Shown: positions 43,001 through 51,605 of the stretch, one piece after another
Layout of the letters: each line of letters opens with the position of its first letter
How positions within the stretch are numbered: position 1 is the first letter of the stretch
NCBI RefSeq assembly: GCF_000399665.1
Contig: NZ_KB976986.1
Span: 434,001 to 498,000 of the forward strand
Length of the DNA stretch: 64,000 nt
Direction: 5' to 3'
Origin: Acinetobacter calcoaceticus ANC 3811
GTDB taxonomy: Bacteria > Pseudomonadota > Gammaproteobacteria > Pseudomonadales > Moraxellaceae
Notes under the pieces: generated by a model
The model's input: the letters and a program-made list of their open reading frames with translations, nothing else
Database searches by the model: none
Told to the model about the DNA's origin: nothing
Made by a program: the position numbers and the translations under genes

Positions 43001-44236
43001 ATGGAATTTGTTTTTAATGGTTTTTATACACTAATTTCCGCGGTCATTGTTTTATTGTTGGGCCGCTTTCTTGTTAATCGAATTGATTTTTTGAAACGTT
43101 ACAATATTCCAGAACCTGTAGCAGGTGGTTTGGTGGCTGCGGTCGTCTCGCTACTTGTCCATACAGTATGGGGATATAGCATTGTTTTTAGTAGCGAATT
43201 ACAAACCAGCTTTATGCTCGTATTCTTTGCTTCTATTGGTTTAAGTGCCAATTTTATGAAGCTTAAAGAAGGCGGTATGGCTTTGGTTATCTTCTTAGTC
43301 TGCGTCGCGTCCTTCATTGTTGTGCAAAATGCGGTAGGCATGAGTCTTGCGACTTTACTTGGTCTTGATCCACTCATTGGTTTAATTGCGGGTTCAATTA
43401 CCTTAACAGGTGGTCATGGTACAGCCGGAGCTTGGGGTGAAATTTTAGAAACTCAGCATGGTATTCAGGGTGCTCTAGCTTTAGGTATGGCGAGTGCGAC
43501 TTTTGGTTTAATTATTGGTGGTGTAATTGGTGGCCCATTAGCGAAATTGCTCATCAATCGTTATAGCCTTGCACAACCGAAAACCAACGCTGAAATCCAA
43601 CATCGTGATGGTCATGTTGATCAAAATTCGGATGACTTAGCGCCGTTTGAAAACCCACATCAAGTTCGTTTAATTACCGCCGATAATGCAATTACCACAC
43701 TTGGTATGTTTGCAGCGTGTTTGGCATTTGCTGAATTTATGACAGGCTTTAGTAAGGGAACTTGGTTTGAGTTACCAACTTTCGTTTGGGCGCTCGGTGG
43801 CGGTGTAATTTTAAGAAATGTTTTAGAAAGCGTGTTGAAAATTGATATTTTCGACCGTGCGATTGATGTTTTTGGTAATGCATCTTTGTCGCTTTATTTA
43901 GCAATGGCACTGCTTTCATTAAAGCTTTGGCAACTTGCAGATTTGGCTGGTCCGCTTGTGGTGATTTTAGGTGCTCAAACCATTACGATGGCGTTATATG
44001 CAGCATTTGTGACGTTCCGTGTAATGGGCAAAAACTATGATGCAGCGGTGTTGTCAGCAGGGCATTGTGGTTTTGGTATGGGGGCAACGCCAACTGCCGT
44101 GGCAAATATGCAAGCGATTACCAACATGTATGGCCCATCGCATAAGGCATTTTTAATTGTTCCGCTTTGTGGTGCATTCTTTGTCGATTTAATTAATGCA
44201 ACGGTTATTCAGCTCATGTTGAAATTCGTTGTTTAA
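43001..44236 (+). CDS. gltS: sodium/glutamate symporter GltS
   Basis: The 411-residue membrane protein has the GltS signature stretches RYNIPEPVAGGL near the N-terminus and TGGHGTAGAWGEILE near residue 140, the conserved sodium-coupled substrate motif, repeated as GHCGFGMGATPTAVANM in the second half. About ten helices and the length (E. coli GltS has 401) agree. It imports glutamate with sodium. It stands alone with its own terminator. Confidence 0.95.
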   Translation: MEFVFNGFYTLISAVIVLLLGRFLVNRIDFLKRYNIPEPVAGGLVAAVVSLLVHTVWGYSIVFSSELQTSFMLVFFASIGLSANFMKLKEGGMALVIFLVCVASFIVVQNAVGMSLATLLGLDPLIGLIAGSITLTGGHGTAGAWGEILETQHGIQGALALGMASATFGLIIGGVIGGPLAKLLINRYSLAQPKTNAEIQHRDGHVDQNSDDLAPFENPHQVRLITADNAITTLGMFAACLAFAEFMTGFSKGTWFELPTFVWALGGGVILRNVLESVLKIDIFDRAIDVFGNASLSLYLAMALLSLKLWQLADLAGPLVVILGAQTITMALYAAFVTFRVMGKNYDAAVLSAGHCGFGMGATPTAVANMQAITNMYGPSHKAFLIVPLCGAFFVDLINATVIQLMLKFVV

Positions 44237-44240
44237 TCAA

Positions 44241-44264
44241 AAAAGCCCGTAAGGGCTTTTTTTT
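44241..44264 (+). terminator. intrinsic terminator of gltS
   Basis: AAAAGCCC and GGGCTTTT form a tight stem with a four-base loop, four bases after the stop codon, followed by T residues. Confidence 0.9.
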
Positions 44265-44444
44265 ATGAGTGCTGTTTTATGAATATGTAGATAAAGAGTT
44301 ATTTGTTCATACATATAGGCTCAATTTTTGTTTTAGGATCATTTAAGTCATTTTGTTTTTAGGATGCTTCTTCTCAAAAGTAATAATCGCCCTTAAACAT
44401 GGTTTCACATAGAATAAATTGCAGATAAATAAAATGAGAAATGT

Positions 44445-46271
44445 ATGAGCTCAGAAGCACATTCAATTAGCTTGGTTGCCCCTGTAGTTTTATTGGCAGC
44501 GGCTGTAATCGCAGTCCCTATTTTTAAACGTATTGGCTTGGGTTCAGTATTAGGTTATTTAATTGCGGGTCTAATTATTGGCCCGTTTGGTTTTGCTTTT
44601 TTTCAAGATTCCACCGCAATTTTGCATATTGCTGAGTTAGGAATTGTGATGTACCTGTTTTTGATTGGCTTGGAAATGCAGCCATCACATTTATGGAGTC
44701 TTAGACGCGAAATTTTTGGCCTTGGCACACTTCAGATCATCATTTGCGCACTGGCTTTAACGGGCGTTGGGCTGTTATTTGGTTTTACGTGGCAAGTTGC
44801 TTTTATTGGTGCGGCAGGGTTCGTATTAACTTCAACTGCGATTGTGATGCAGTTGTTGGGCGATCGCGGTGACTTGACTCAGCCTCGTGGGCAAAAAATT
44901 GTAGCCATCTTACTTTTTGAAGATTTACTAATTGTACCTTTGCTGGCTATTGTCGCTTTTATGGCACCGAATCATGTGGTCGAAAGCACATCAGTACGTC
45001 TAGAAAATATAGGAATTGGCTTAGTCGCAATTGCGGGTCTGATTGCGGCAGGGTATTGGTTACTTAACCCATTATTTAGACTATTGGCTGCTGCTAAAGC
45101 GCGAGAAGTCATGACGGCCGCCGCATTGTTGGTTGTGCTGGGTGCCGCGTTACTCATGCAAGTCAGCGGTTTGTCCATGGCAATGGGCGCTTTCTTAGCG
45201 GGTGTGCTTTTATCTGAATCGACCTTTAGACATCAAATTGAAGCTGATATTGAACCATTCCGAGGAATCTTATTAGGCCTCTTTTTCCTTGGGGTCGGCA
45301 TGTCATTGGATTTATCAGTTGTTGCTCAAAACTGGCAGCTGATTGTGAGTGGCGTAATTGCCCTAATGTTTGCCAAAGCGCTGATGATTTATATTGTCGC
45401 CCGAGTAACGAAAAGCTCTCATACTGAAGCATTGGATCGCGCTTTACTCATGGCTCAAGGTGGAGAGTTTGCCTTTGTACTTTTTTCTGCCGCGCTAAGT
45501 GCACAAGTTATTGATAATACGATTAAATCTAACTTAACCGCTATTGTTGTACTTTCAATGGTGTTGACCCCAATTGTCGGTATTCTTTTTAAACGTTTCA
45601 CTCAAACTAAAGCCGATGTTTCATTAGAAAACGTCAATATTGCCGAGGGTTTAAGCGGTAGTGTTTTAATGATTGGATTCGGACGTTTTGGGCAGGTAAC
45701 CAGTCAATTATTATTAGCACGAGGCGTAGATGTCACCATTATTGATAATAATACCGACATGATTCAAAACGCTGAAAAATTTGGTTTTAAAATTTATTAT
45801 GGCGATGGTTGTCGCCTAGATATTTTACATGCTTCTGGTGCTGCAACAGCACAAGCAATTGTGGTGTGTGTCGACAGTAAAGAGACAACCAATAGAATTG
45901 TAGAACTCGTCACCCATGAATTTCCTTTGGCGAAATTATTAGTCCGTTCATATGACCGCGAGCACTCGCTGCATCTAGTCAAACAAAAAGTAGACTTTAT
46001 GATCCGTGAAACGTTTGAATCTGCAATTAAATTTGGCGGCGTTATTTTACAAGAACTTGGCGTAGATGAAGACGAAGTAGAAAGAATTACCGAGGAAATT
46101 CGAGATTTAGATAATGAGCGTTTTGAAACTGAAATTGCAGCAGATGACGTAAATGCAGGAGTAGGTATGCAATATACACATACGCATCCACGACCAACCG
46201 CACCATTGATTCGACCAAAACGGGAAGGGCGGCTTTTAAATAAAGAAGATAACTCAGATAGTGAGTCTTGA
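44445..46271 (+). CDS. Kef-type monovalent cation:proton antiporter (CPA2) with TrkA-N domain
   Basis: The 608-residue protein has a CPA2 membrane part (about residues 1-380, twelve or so helices, with FLIGLEMQPSHLW and MAQGGEFAFVLFSAA) and a cytosolic RCK/TrkA-N domain (about 405-525, starting MIGFGRFGQVTSQLLLARG). It ends in a hydrophilic tail. KefB and KefC export potassium when glutathione adducts form, protecting against electrophiles; the same role is plausible here. No ancillary KefF/KefG gene is adjacent. Two ATG codons (44441 out of frame, 44445) are close together at the start. Confidence 0.9.
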   Translation: MSSEAHSISLVAPVVLLAAAVIAVPIFKRIGLGSVLGYLIAGLIIGPFGFAFFQDSTAILHIAELGIVMYLFLIGLEMQPSHLWSLRREIFGLGTLQIIICALALTGVGLLFGFTWQVAFIGAAGFVLTSTAIVMQLLGDRGDLTQPRGQKIVAILLFEDLLIVPLLAIVAFMAPNHVVESTSVRLENIGIGLVAIAGLIAAGYWLLNPLFRLLAAAKAREVMTAAALLVVLGAALLMQVSGLSMAMGAFLAGVLLSESTFRHQIEADIEPFRGILLGLFFLGVGMSLDLSVVAQNWQLIVSGVIALMFAKALMIYIVARVTKSSHTEALDRALLMAQGGEFAFVLFSAALSAQVIDNTIKSNLTAIVVLSMVLTPIVGILFKRFTQTKADVSLENVNIAEGLSGSVLMIGFGRFGQVTSQLLLARGVDVTIIDNNTDMIQNAEKFGFKIYYGDGCRLDILHASGAATAQAIVVCVDSKETTNRIVELVTHEFPLAKLLVRSYDREHSLHLVKQKVDFMIRETFESAIKFGGVILQELGVDEDEVERITEEIRDLDNERFETEIAADDVNAGVGMQYTHTHPRPTAPLIRPKREGRLLNKEDNSDSES

Positions 46272-46290
46272 TGAGTATCAAGTTCAGTAA

Positions 46291-46311
46291 AAGTTCTCTT
46301 TAGAAGAACTT
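46291..46311. terminator. weak hairpin between convergent genes
   Basis: AAGTTCT (46291-46297) pairs with AGAACTT (46305-46311). No strong T run follows, so terminator function is only likely because the flanking genes converge here. Confidence 0.35.
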
Positions 46312-46327
46312 GAAGCGCTAAACCTGA

Positions 46328-47161
46328 CTATAAGTGCTCTAATGCTGTGCCTTTAACTGGGTTTCTACGCCAGTAATAAGGTTGCAAAAATCTAAGAAAA
46401 AGCTTCCACGGCGTGATCCACGCGATGCGTCGGTTGGCTTTTTTGTTTTGTATAATTTGCTTCGCCAAATATGCACAAACGACTTCCGGTGAATCAATCA
46501 CAAAGAAAAATAACCGCTTCATCTTTTTCCAGTTTTGGATGTTTCCATTGGTCCAAGACGAAACTAACAAATCGGTTGCCACCATGCCTGGGCTTAGGGT
46601 ACCAGTTAAAATTGCTGTCGATTTGGTCTCTTTATAAAGTGCTTTACTGAAATAACTTACTGCTCGTTTGGTGGTTGCATAGGGAGTCATTCCTGCACTC
46701 CATTCTCCGTTGCTGCCCCAACCTTCCATGTTAAAGATTTGACCATAACCTTGTTTGAGCATGCCTTTTAACGCGACTTGTGAACCTAGCATCGTACCTA
46801 AAATATTGGTAGAAACGGCAGCGTTTAATTCATCAGGTTGAAGGTCAATAAAGTCTTTGGTCGGGTGGCAGCTTCCCGCATTATTAATCCAAACATTTAC
46901 GTGTCCAAAATGCTCAATTGCACCATCCCATAAGGTTTGTACATCGGAAATTTGAGTCACATCGCAGCATAGACCCATAAATTTTTCTTTATCGAAATGA
47001 GTTTCTAAATGGGTGAGGGCATGATTTAAGTGCTCTAAGTTTCGTCCAGCAATTACAACTGAACATTCCAGCTTTAAAAAAGCTTCGGCGAGTGCTAAGC
47101 CAATACCTTTGGTGCTTCCTGTAATGACTACACAACAAACTTCGCTTTTAGATAAACTCAT
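46328..47161 (-). CDS. SDR-family oxidoreductase
   Basis: The 277-residue classical SDR has TGSTKGIG near residue 14, NNAGSC near 92 and the catalytic YATTK near 160, followed by LSPGMVATDL. The segment WGSNGEWSAGMTPYATTK replaces the usual serine site with a glycine-rich one, but a serine remains nearby. The C-terminal end is basic and aromatic (PWKLFLRFLQPYYWRRNP), suggesting membrane contact. A DoxX-like membrane protein gene lies 26 bases upstream and may be co-transcribed. Confidence 0.87.
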   Translation of the reverse strand: MSLSKSEVCCVVITGSTKGIGLALAEAFLKLECSVVIAGRNLEHLNHALTHLETHFDKEKFMGLCCDVTQISDVQTLWDGAIEHFGHVNVWINNAGSCHPTKDFIDLQPDELNAAVSTNILGTMLGSQVALKGMLKQGYGQIFNMEGWGSNGEWSAGMTPYATTKRAVSYFSKALYKETKSTAILTGTLSPGMVATDLLVSSWTNGNIQNWKKMKRLFFFVIDSPEVVCAYLAKQIIQNKKANRRIAWITPWKLFLRFLQPYYWRRNPVKGTALEHL

Positions 47162-47187
47162 TGAAATCTCTATATAAAATTAGAATA

Positions 47188-47589
47188 TTATTGAGCGACT
47201 CTATGCAAATGAGTAGTTTGCTCTTTTAATAAAAGAAGATAGATAATTGATAAACTTATCATCGAAATATTCATTACGATAGGGTTGTAAGGCAAGATAA
47301 GTGTAGAAGGAATTAAAACACCAATTAAAACAAGTAGCCCAAGTAAGCCTAAAATACTTAAATAATGAATATATTTATGACTAGAAAAGAGAAAGAGTAA
47401 ACCAAAAATAATTTCAGCTATACCGCTCGCATGGCCTGCAAGTTTTGCATTCTCTAAAGACAATCCCACCCATTGCCACACAAAGATTTCATCAAAATTA
47501 ATAAAAAGTAGTTTAGGAACCAGTCCTTGATAAATCCATAAAAAAGCGAGCACAACGTTTATAAATTTGAAGATATTAATATTTGTCAT
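47188..47589 (-). CDS. DoxX-like small membrane protein
   Basis: The 133-residue product has four predicted helices (about residues 7-25, 48-66, 72-92 and 98-120) and the FLWIYQGLVPKLLF N-terminal helix typical of the DoxX-like family (PF13781). The function of this family is not settled. It lies just upstream of the SDR at 46328 in the same direction, and its start codon faces the accessory patch that begins at 47777. Confidence 0.75.
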   Translation of the reverse strand: MTNINIFKFINVVLAFLWIYQGLVPKLLFINFDEIFVWQWVGLSLENAKLAGHASGIAEIIFGLLFLFSSHKYIHYLSILGLLGLLVLIGVLIPSTLILPYNPIVMNISMISLSIIYLLLLKEQTTHLHRVAQ

Positions 47590-47776
47590 TAAAACTACTT
47601 TAAGGGTTTAAAATTTTCTTTAGACTAGGTTTAAGCTATTATCTTTAGGTTCATTTATTTGTTCAAGCTATATGGATGAAATCTGCTAACTTATGGATTT
47701 TTGATCAATCTTAATATACTGCGGAGTCAAGGAAAATAATTAACATGCAATAGGACTAAAATTTAGGGATAAAATA

Positions 47777-48259
47777 ATGAAAAGAAAAAATACAAAGATA
47801 GGGGATGTATTTGCTGTTAAATTCGATAATGGGTGTAAAAAATACTTTCAATTAGTAGCTTTGGATTTAACTCAATTAAATAGTGATGTAATTCGAGTAT
47901 TTAAAAAAGAATATTCTAAAAATACTCATCCCGATTTATTTGAAATTATTAATGATGAGGTAGATTTTTACGCGCACTGCGTAACTAGTTGGGGTACTAA
48001 ATTGGGTTTCTGGGAAAAAGTGGGGAACATGCCAGAGGTTGGAAATATTGATATCTTGTTTCGTAGTAGTTGCGATAATCCAAAAACTAAAATATCTAAT
48101 AATTGGTGGATTTGGAAAGTGAATGAAGAACAGCAATATGTAGGAAAATTAGAAGGAGAAAATAGAAAGGCAGAAATTGGAAGCGTAATACCAGCAGATA
48201 GTATTGTTCATAGAATCAAAACAGGAAAATACGATTTCGTATATCCTGAATTTGAATAA
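47777..48259 (+). CDS. Imm26-like putative immunity protein
   Basis: The 160-residue product begins with the pattern KIGDVFAVKFDNGCKKYFQLVA, which resembles the Imm26 immunity family (GDVFAI...G.Y.F.QV). Such proteins bind and block a partner toxin from contact-dependent or polymorphic toxin systems. The gene is very AT-rich, even for this region, and AGGGA lies before the ATG. A second small gene follows, and no toxin gene is adjacent, so this could be an orphan immunity gene. The assignment is by eye and moderate. Confidence 0.62.
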   Translation: MKRKNTKIGDVFAVKFDNGCKKYFQLVALDLTQLNSDVIRVFKKEYSKNTHPDLFEIINDEVDFYAHCVTSWGTKLGFWEKVGNMPEVGNIDILFRSSCDNPKTKISNNWWIWKVNEEQQYVGKLEGENRKAEIGSVIPADSIVHRIKTGKYDFVYPEFE

Positions 48260-48317
48260 AAAATATAAAATTTATATGGTATTGATTCAAATTTTATTTT
48301 TATCTGGGAGGGAAAAT

Positions 48318-48776
48318 ATGACTGATTTTGAAAAGGATATTGAAGGTTGTTATTTGGGGGTAATTCCCATAAATATTTTAAAAGGACGATTAAACTTTAG
48401 AGATATTAGCGATTATCTATTCGCAAAAGAACTACTAAACATCGCAGAAAAATCAAAAAATAGCGATGCTGTACATGTTGCATTTCTTATATTTGATGAA
48501 TGTGAACTACAAGAAGATGATTTCGGCCTATTGGATATCTTTTTTTCAGATTGGCATGATGCTCATGAAGATATCATTTTTACAGTTAGTAGAATTAGAA
48601 ATTGTAAGCTAGTGGAGTTTTTAAAAAACGCTATTAATTTTGTTCCAAGTTATATGATGGAAGATGACTTAAGGGTACTTGCTCGGAAAGCATTTTTTGG
48701 CTTAGGTACAAATATAAAATGTCCTAGATCTCTTGAATATTTAAACCAGTATATTAACTCATCAGATACTATATAA
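48318..48776 (+). CDS. small acidic protein, possible second immunity gene
   Basis: The 152-residue product starts MTDFEKDIEGCYLGVIPIN and is all-helical and acidic, with short repeated helices (ELLNIAEKSKNSDAVHVAFLIF and VSRIRNCKLVEFLKNAINF) like HEAT-type immunity proteins. I chose the ATG at 48318 because GGGAGG lies just upstream; an earlier in-frame start at 48204 lies inside the preceding gene. It follows the Imm26-like gene by 58 bases on the same strand. I do not recognise a named family. Confidence 0.6.
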   Translation: MTDFEKDIEGCYLGVIPINILKGRLNFRDISDYLFAKELLNIAEKSKNSDAVHVAFLIFDECELQEDDFGLLDIFFSDWHDAHEDIIFTVSRIRNCKLVEFLKNAINFVPSYMMEDDLRVLARKAFFGLGTNIKCPRSLEYLNQYINSSDTI

Positions 48777-48920
48777 AAAAATTTGCTGAAGAGCAGCTTG
48801 TAATATTTTATAAAAATAATGGATTTTGATTATCTAATTAAATGAAAAATAATAATTATTTAACCATTTTCTATTCAACCTTACATTGACACCCTAAATC
48901 CTGCCGATTATCCTTTGCCT

Positions 48921-49079
48921 GCTGGCCTACATCGCCAGCCGGCTTTGACAGGCTGTTTTTCATCTAGGGCACCAAGAAAGTAATTTTTTGGTGACGAACT
49001 CGTTCGTCCTCCCTTCGTAGCGGTAGGACGGAGGTGGGACGCCTTGTGCGTGCCGGTTCCTAGATGACTGGTCTGTCAA
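48921..49079 (+). ncRNA. multi-hairpin structured RNA, C4-antisense-like
   Basis: The region is GC-richer than its surroundings and folds as nested helices. GCTGGC/GCCAGC (48921-48939) forms a 5' hairpin. TTGACAG (48945-48951) pairs with CTGTCAA (49073-49079), and TCATCTAGG (48960-48968) with CCTAGATGA (49059-49067). Inside are CACCAA/TTGGTG (48970-48993) and GACGAA/TTCGTC (48993-49008). The two 3' segments are also exactly complementary to TTGACAG at 49108-49114 and TCATCTAGG at 49136-49144, the latter overlapping the ribosome-binding site of the small ORF at 49153. This is the two-box (a'/b') design of phage P1/P7 C4 antisense RNA. Multi-copy C4-like RNAs are known in Acinetobacter as far as I recall. 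The ends are my estimate. Confidence 0.75.
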
Positions 49080-49152
49080 CCCACCTTCGTTCTGCCACCA
49101 TAATTATTTGACAGTAATTCGGTAGAGCTTCTATTTCATCTAGGAGTCCGCC

Positions 49153-49245
49153 ATGCGTACTATTTCTTATTCTTTTTTAGCCTTTGCTAAGCTTTCTTTA
49201 CCCATATCCCTTATTTGGTCTTTAAAACAGTTTGAATATTTGTAG
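49153..49245 (+). CDS. 30-codon ORF under the C4-like RNA
   Basis: A short ORF begins MRTISYSFLAFAKLSL with a strong ribosome-binding site AGGAG (49142-49146) six bases before its ATG. The peptide is hydrophobic in its middle, with a tail of charged and aromatic residues. In phage P1 the C4 RNA blocks a small leader ORF (icd) that precedes the antirepressor gene ant. This ORF occupies the same position, but no antirepressor follows. The next 167 bases up to the TetR gene hold no ORF that I can support, only a GGCATGCC palindrome at 49328. Confidence 0.5.
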   Translation: MRTISYSFLAFAKLSLPISLIWSLKQFEYL

Positions 49246-49412
49246 ATTAAACTGTACTTCGTTACGACTAAAACTCATAGCAACAATAAAGTCTGAGATA
49301 CGCTAGGGCACGGTTTTATGCTGCCTTGGCATGCCTGTTTTCTCGCCTCATATTTTGGTGAAGGTATTTCTATCTCATTTACTTACAACAAAAAATATTT
49401 TAAGCGGTAAAT

Positions 49413-49967
49413 ATGAAAAATTTAGAACATTCATTTAGAGCATTAAAAGTGCTCCATGCGGCAAGAGATCTATTTAATCAACATGGTTTTCATAATGTAG
49501 GTGTCGACCGAATTATTGCTGAAGCCAGAATTTCAAAATCCACTTTTTATAATGATTTTCACTCCAAAGAAAAGCTCATTGAGATGTGTCTCACTTTTCA
49601 AAAAGATGCATTAAAAGATGAAGTGTTTTCAATTATCCATTCATATCGTGAACTCATGTTGTTCGATAAACTTAAGAAAATTTTCTATTTGCATGCAGAT
49701 TTAGAAGGTTTTTACCATTTGCCATTTAAAGCAATTTTTGAAATTGAAAAGCTTTATCCAACAGCCTATAAGGTTGTCATTGACTATCGAAATTGGCTAA
49801 TTGATGAAATCTATAAACTACTTTTAACACTAAAAGCTATGGCTTCAATCGAAGATGCTCACCTGTTTTTATTTGTGATTGATGGGGCTATGGTCCAACT
49901 TTTAGGTGAAAAGCAGATAGATGATCGAGATAGATTATTAAATTATTTTTTAACTATGGTTAATTAG
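49413..49967 (+). CDS. TetR-family regulator
   Basis: The 184-residue product has the TetR helix-turn-helix at about residues 10-58 (ARDLFNQHGFHNVGVDRII, then ARISKSTFYNDFHSKEKLI) and a C-terminal ligand domain. It lies at the edge of the accessory patch and upstream of the pqi genes, with a terminator and 216 bases between. Its target is not evident: there is no divergent neighbour and no clear inverted repeat upstream. Confidence 0.88.
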   Translation: MKNLEHSFRALKVLHAARDLFNQHGFHNVGVDRIIAEARISKSTFYNDFHSKEKLIEMCLTFQKDALKDEVFSIIHSYRELMLFDKLKKIFYLHADLEGFYHLPFKAIFEIEKLYPTAYKVVIDYRNWLIDEIYKLLLTLKAMASIEDAHLFLFVIDGAMVQLLGEKQIDDRDRLLNYFLTMVN

Positions 49968-49980
49968 GGTTTTACCAAAT

Positions 49981-50010
49981 AAGAAGCTCCTTTTAAGAAA
50001 GGAGTTTCTT
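49981..50010 (+). terminator. intrinsic terminator of the TetR gene
   Basis: AAGAAGCTCCTT pairs with AAGGAGTTTCTT with one wobble, 13 bases after the stop codon. Confidence 0.75.
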
Positions 50011-50183
50011 ATATCGTTTTCTGTTATTTCTATAATTTAATAAAGTAACCCGTATAGTCGGTATTCAATTTTCTCTTGAAGAAATGAGATTAGTTTGGCA
50101 CATTGCTTAGAAGTAGAATTTTATGCAAGCGCTGTAGCAAGCAGGTCCTGATACAGTAAAACTATAAATTTCAGAGTATAACT

Positions 50184-50792
50184 ATGAAGCTTAAAGAATT
50201 AGCAGGTTGTGAGGAGTGCGATACTGTCTATCGTAGAACCCCGCTTGCTTATGGAAAAAGAGCTTATTGCTTATGCTGCGGTGCTGAACTCTATCGGCAC
50301 ACCAAACCTTTTTCGACTTTGTTGGCTTTGATCTTAACGGCATTAATTGTATTTGTTATTGCCAATAGCTTTCCGATTGTAAAAATTGAATTACAGGGAA
50401 ATACATCTGAAACCACCTTACTTGGGGCAGTCTGGGTGATGTTTCATTACGATCGGGCTTTTGTTGGTGTACTCATCTTAATCACAACTTTTATTGTGCC
50501 GCTTTCCTATCTTCTATTACTTTCCTATGTGCTGGGTACGGTAAGTGTCTTGAAGAAAAGACCAACATTTTTGGTGATTGCCTTACGCACACTTTTCTTT
50601 ATGAGAGTGTGGGGAATGGTTGAGGTGTTCTTAATCGGAATTTTGGTCACGCTTGTGAAGTTAATGGGAATGGTCTTGGTGATTCCTGAGATTGCATTAT
50701 GGGCGTTTGCGATCTTAAGTGTATTGTTGGTCTATATTACTTCCATAAAGGTGAGTGATATATGGAACGAAATTGATAGGTCACTGCCATGA
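50184..50792 (+). CDS. pqiA: PqiA-like inner-membrane protein (first half)
   Basis: The 202-residue product has an N-terminal zinc-ribbon-like segment (CEECDTVYRR then YCLCCGAELY) and a PqiA domain with four helices, including FVIANSFPIVKIELQG. It is about half the length of E. coli PqiA, which carries two such domains; the second lies in the next gene. It should form the inner-membrane part of the Pqi lipid-transport system that protects the envelope. The stop overlaps the next start by four bases. Confidence 0.88.
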   Translation: MKLKELAGCEECDTVYRRTPLAYGKRAYCLCCGAELYRHTKPFSTLLALILTALIVFVIANSFPIVKIELQGNTSETTLLGAVWVMFHYDRAFVGVLILITTFIVPLSYLLLLSYVLGTVSVLKKRPTFLVIALRTLFFMRVWGMVEVFLIGILVTLVKLMGMVLVIPEIALWAFAILSVLLVYITSIKVSDIWNEIDRSLP

Positions 50793-51598
50793 AAACGATA
50801 AAAAAAGTGACCCAAACAAAAAGCTCGCATAAGGGGTTGGACCTTAAGCAATATCCAAGAGCCAAAGATCTCTCATTAATTGTGTGTCACTGCTGTGGCA
50901 TCGTAAATTCTGCTCAAAATGAAAAAAGACGACTAAACCAAAGCCATCAAGTTTTACGTTGTATTCGCTGTAATAGCGTATTGCATTCACGTAAGCCATC
51001 GAGTTTAAATCGAACTTTTGCTTTAGTGGTGGCTGCAACTATTCTCTATATTCCAGCCAATGTACTTCCCATGACGGTGACTGACTCACTTTTGGGAAGT
51101 CAGCAAGATACCATCATGAGTGGGGTCATTTACTTTTGGCAAAGTGGAGACTATCTGGTTTCAGTGGTTATTTTCATGGCCAGTATTTTTATTCCCATGT
51201 TGAAGCTACTGATTTTGTATTTTTTATTAGTGGCGGTATATCTTCAACAATCGGCAGGTTGGAAATTTTTACCAGAACAATGCGTTAAGTTATATCGAAT
51301 TGTCGAGTTTATTGGCCGTTGGTCAATGATTGATGTATTTGTTGTGGCATTATTAACAGCACTCATTCAGATTCAATCGCTTGCTACCATTTTAGCTGGG
51401 CCGGGTTCGATTGCTTTTGGCGCGGTTGTGGTGTTAACCATGTTTGCATCGTTAAGTTTTGATCCACGTATTATTTGGGATAACTTCTATACATCTCAAA
51501 ATACAAATAAACCTTCTTCTTTTGCTTCAGAAAAACCAAAGATTATTCAGGCAGAACATCCGCCACTGAATAATGATTCTATTAATCCCAGTCAATAA
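50789..51598 (+). CDS. pqiA: PqiA-like inner-membrane protein (second half)
   Basis: The 269-residue product again has a cysteine-pair ribbon (CHCCGIVNS and LRCIRCNSVLH) and a PqiA domain with four helices (YIPANVLPMTVTDSLLG early on). Together with the preceding protein it makes the tandem arrangement that is one polypeptide in E. coli. The stop lies just before the MCE protein start at 51606. Confidence 0.88.
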   Translation: MKTIKKVTQTKSSHKGLDLKQYPRAKDLSLIVCHCCGIVNSAQNEKRRLNQSHQVLRCIRCNSVLHSRKPSSLNRTFALVVAATILYIPANVLPMTVTDSLLGSQQDTIMSGVIYFWQSGDYLVSVVIFMASIFIPMLKLLILYFLLVAVYLQQSAGWKFLPEQCVKLYRIVEFIGRWSMIDVFVVALLTALIQIQSLATILAGPGSIAFGAVVVLTMFASLSFDPRIIWDNFYTSQNTNKPSSFASEKPKIIQAEHPPLNNDSINPSQ

Positions 51599-51605
51599 AA
51601 GAACA

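Noticed and set aside
48777..49412. Insertion-sequence or transposon remnant as the source of the GC-richer patch
   Set aside because: No terminal repeats, target duplication or transposase fragment is visible; the nested complementary segments fit a structured RNA better.
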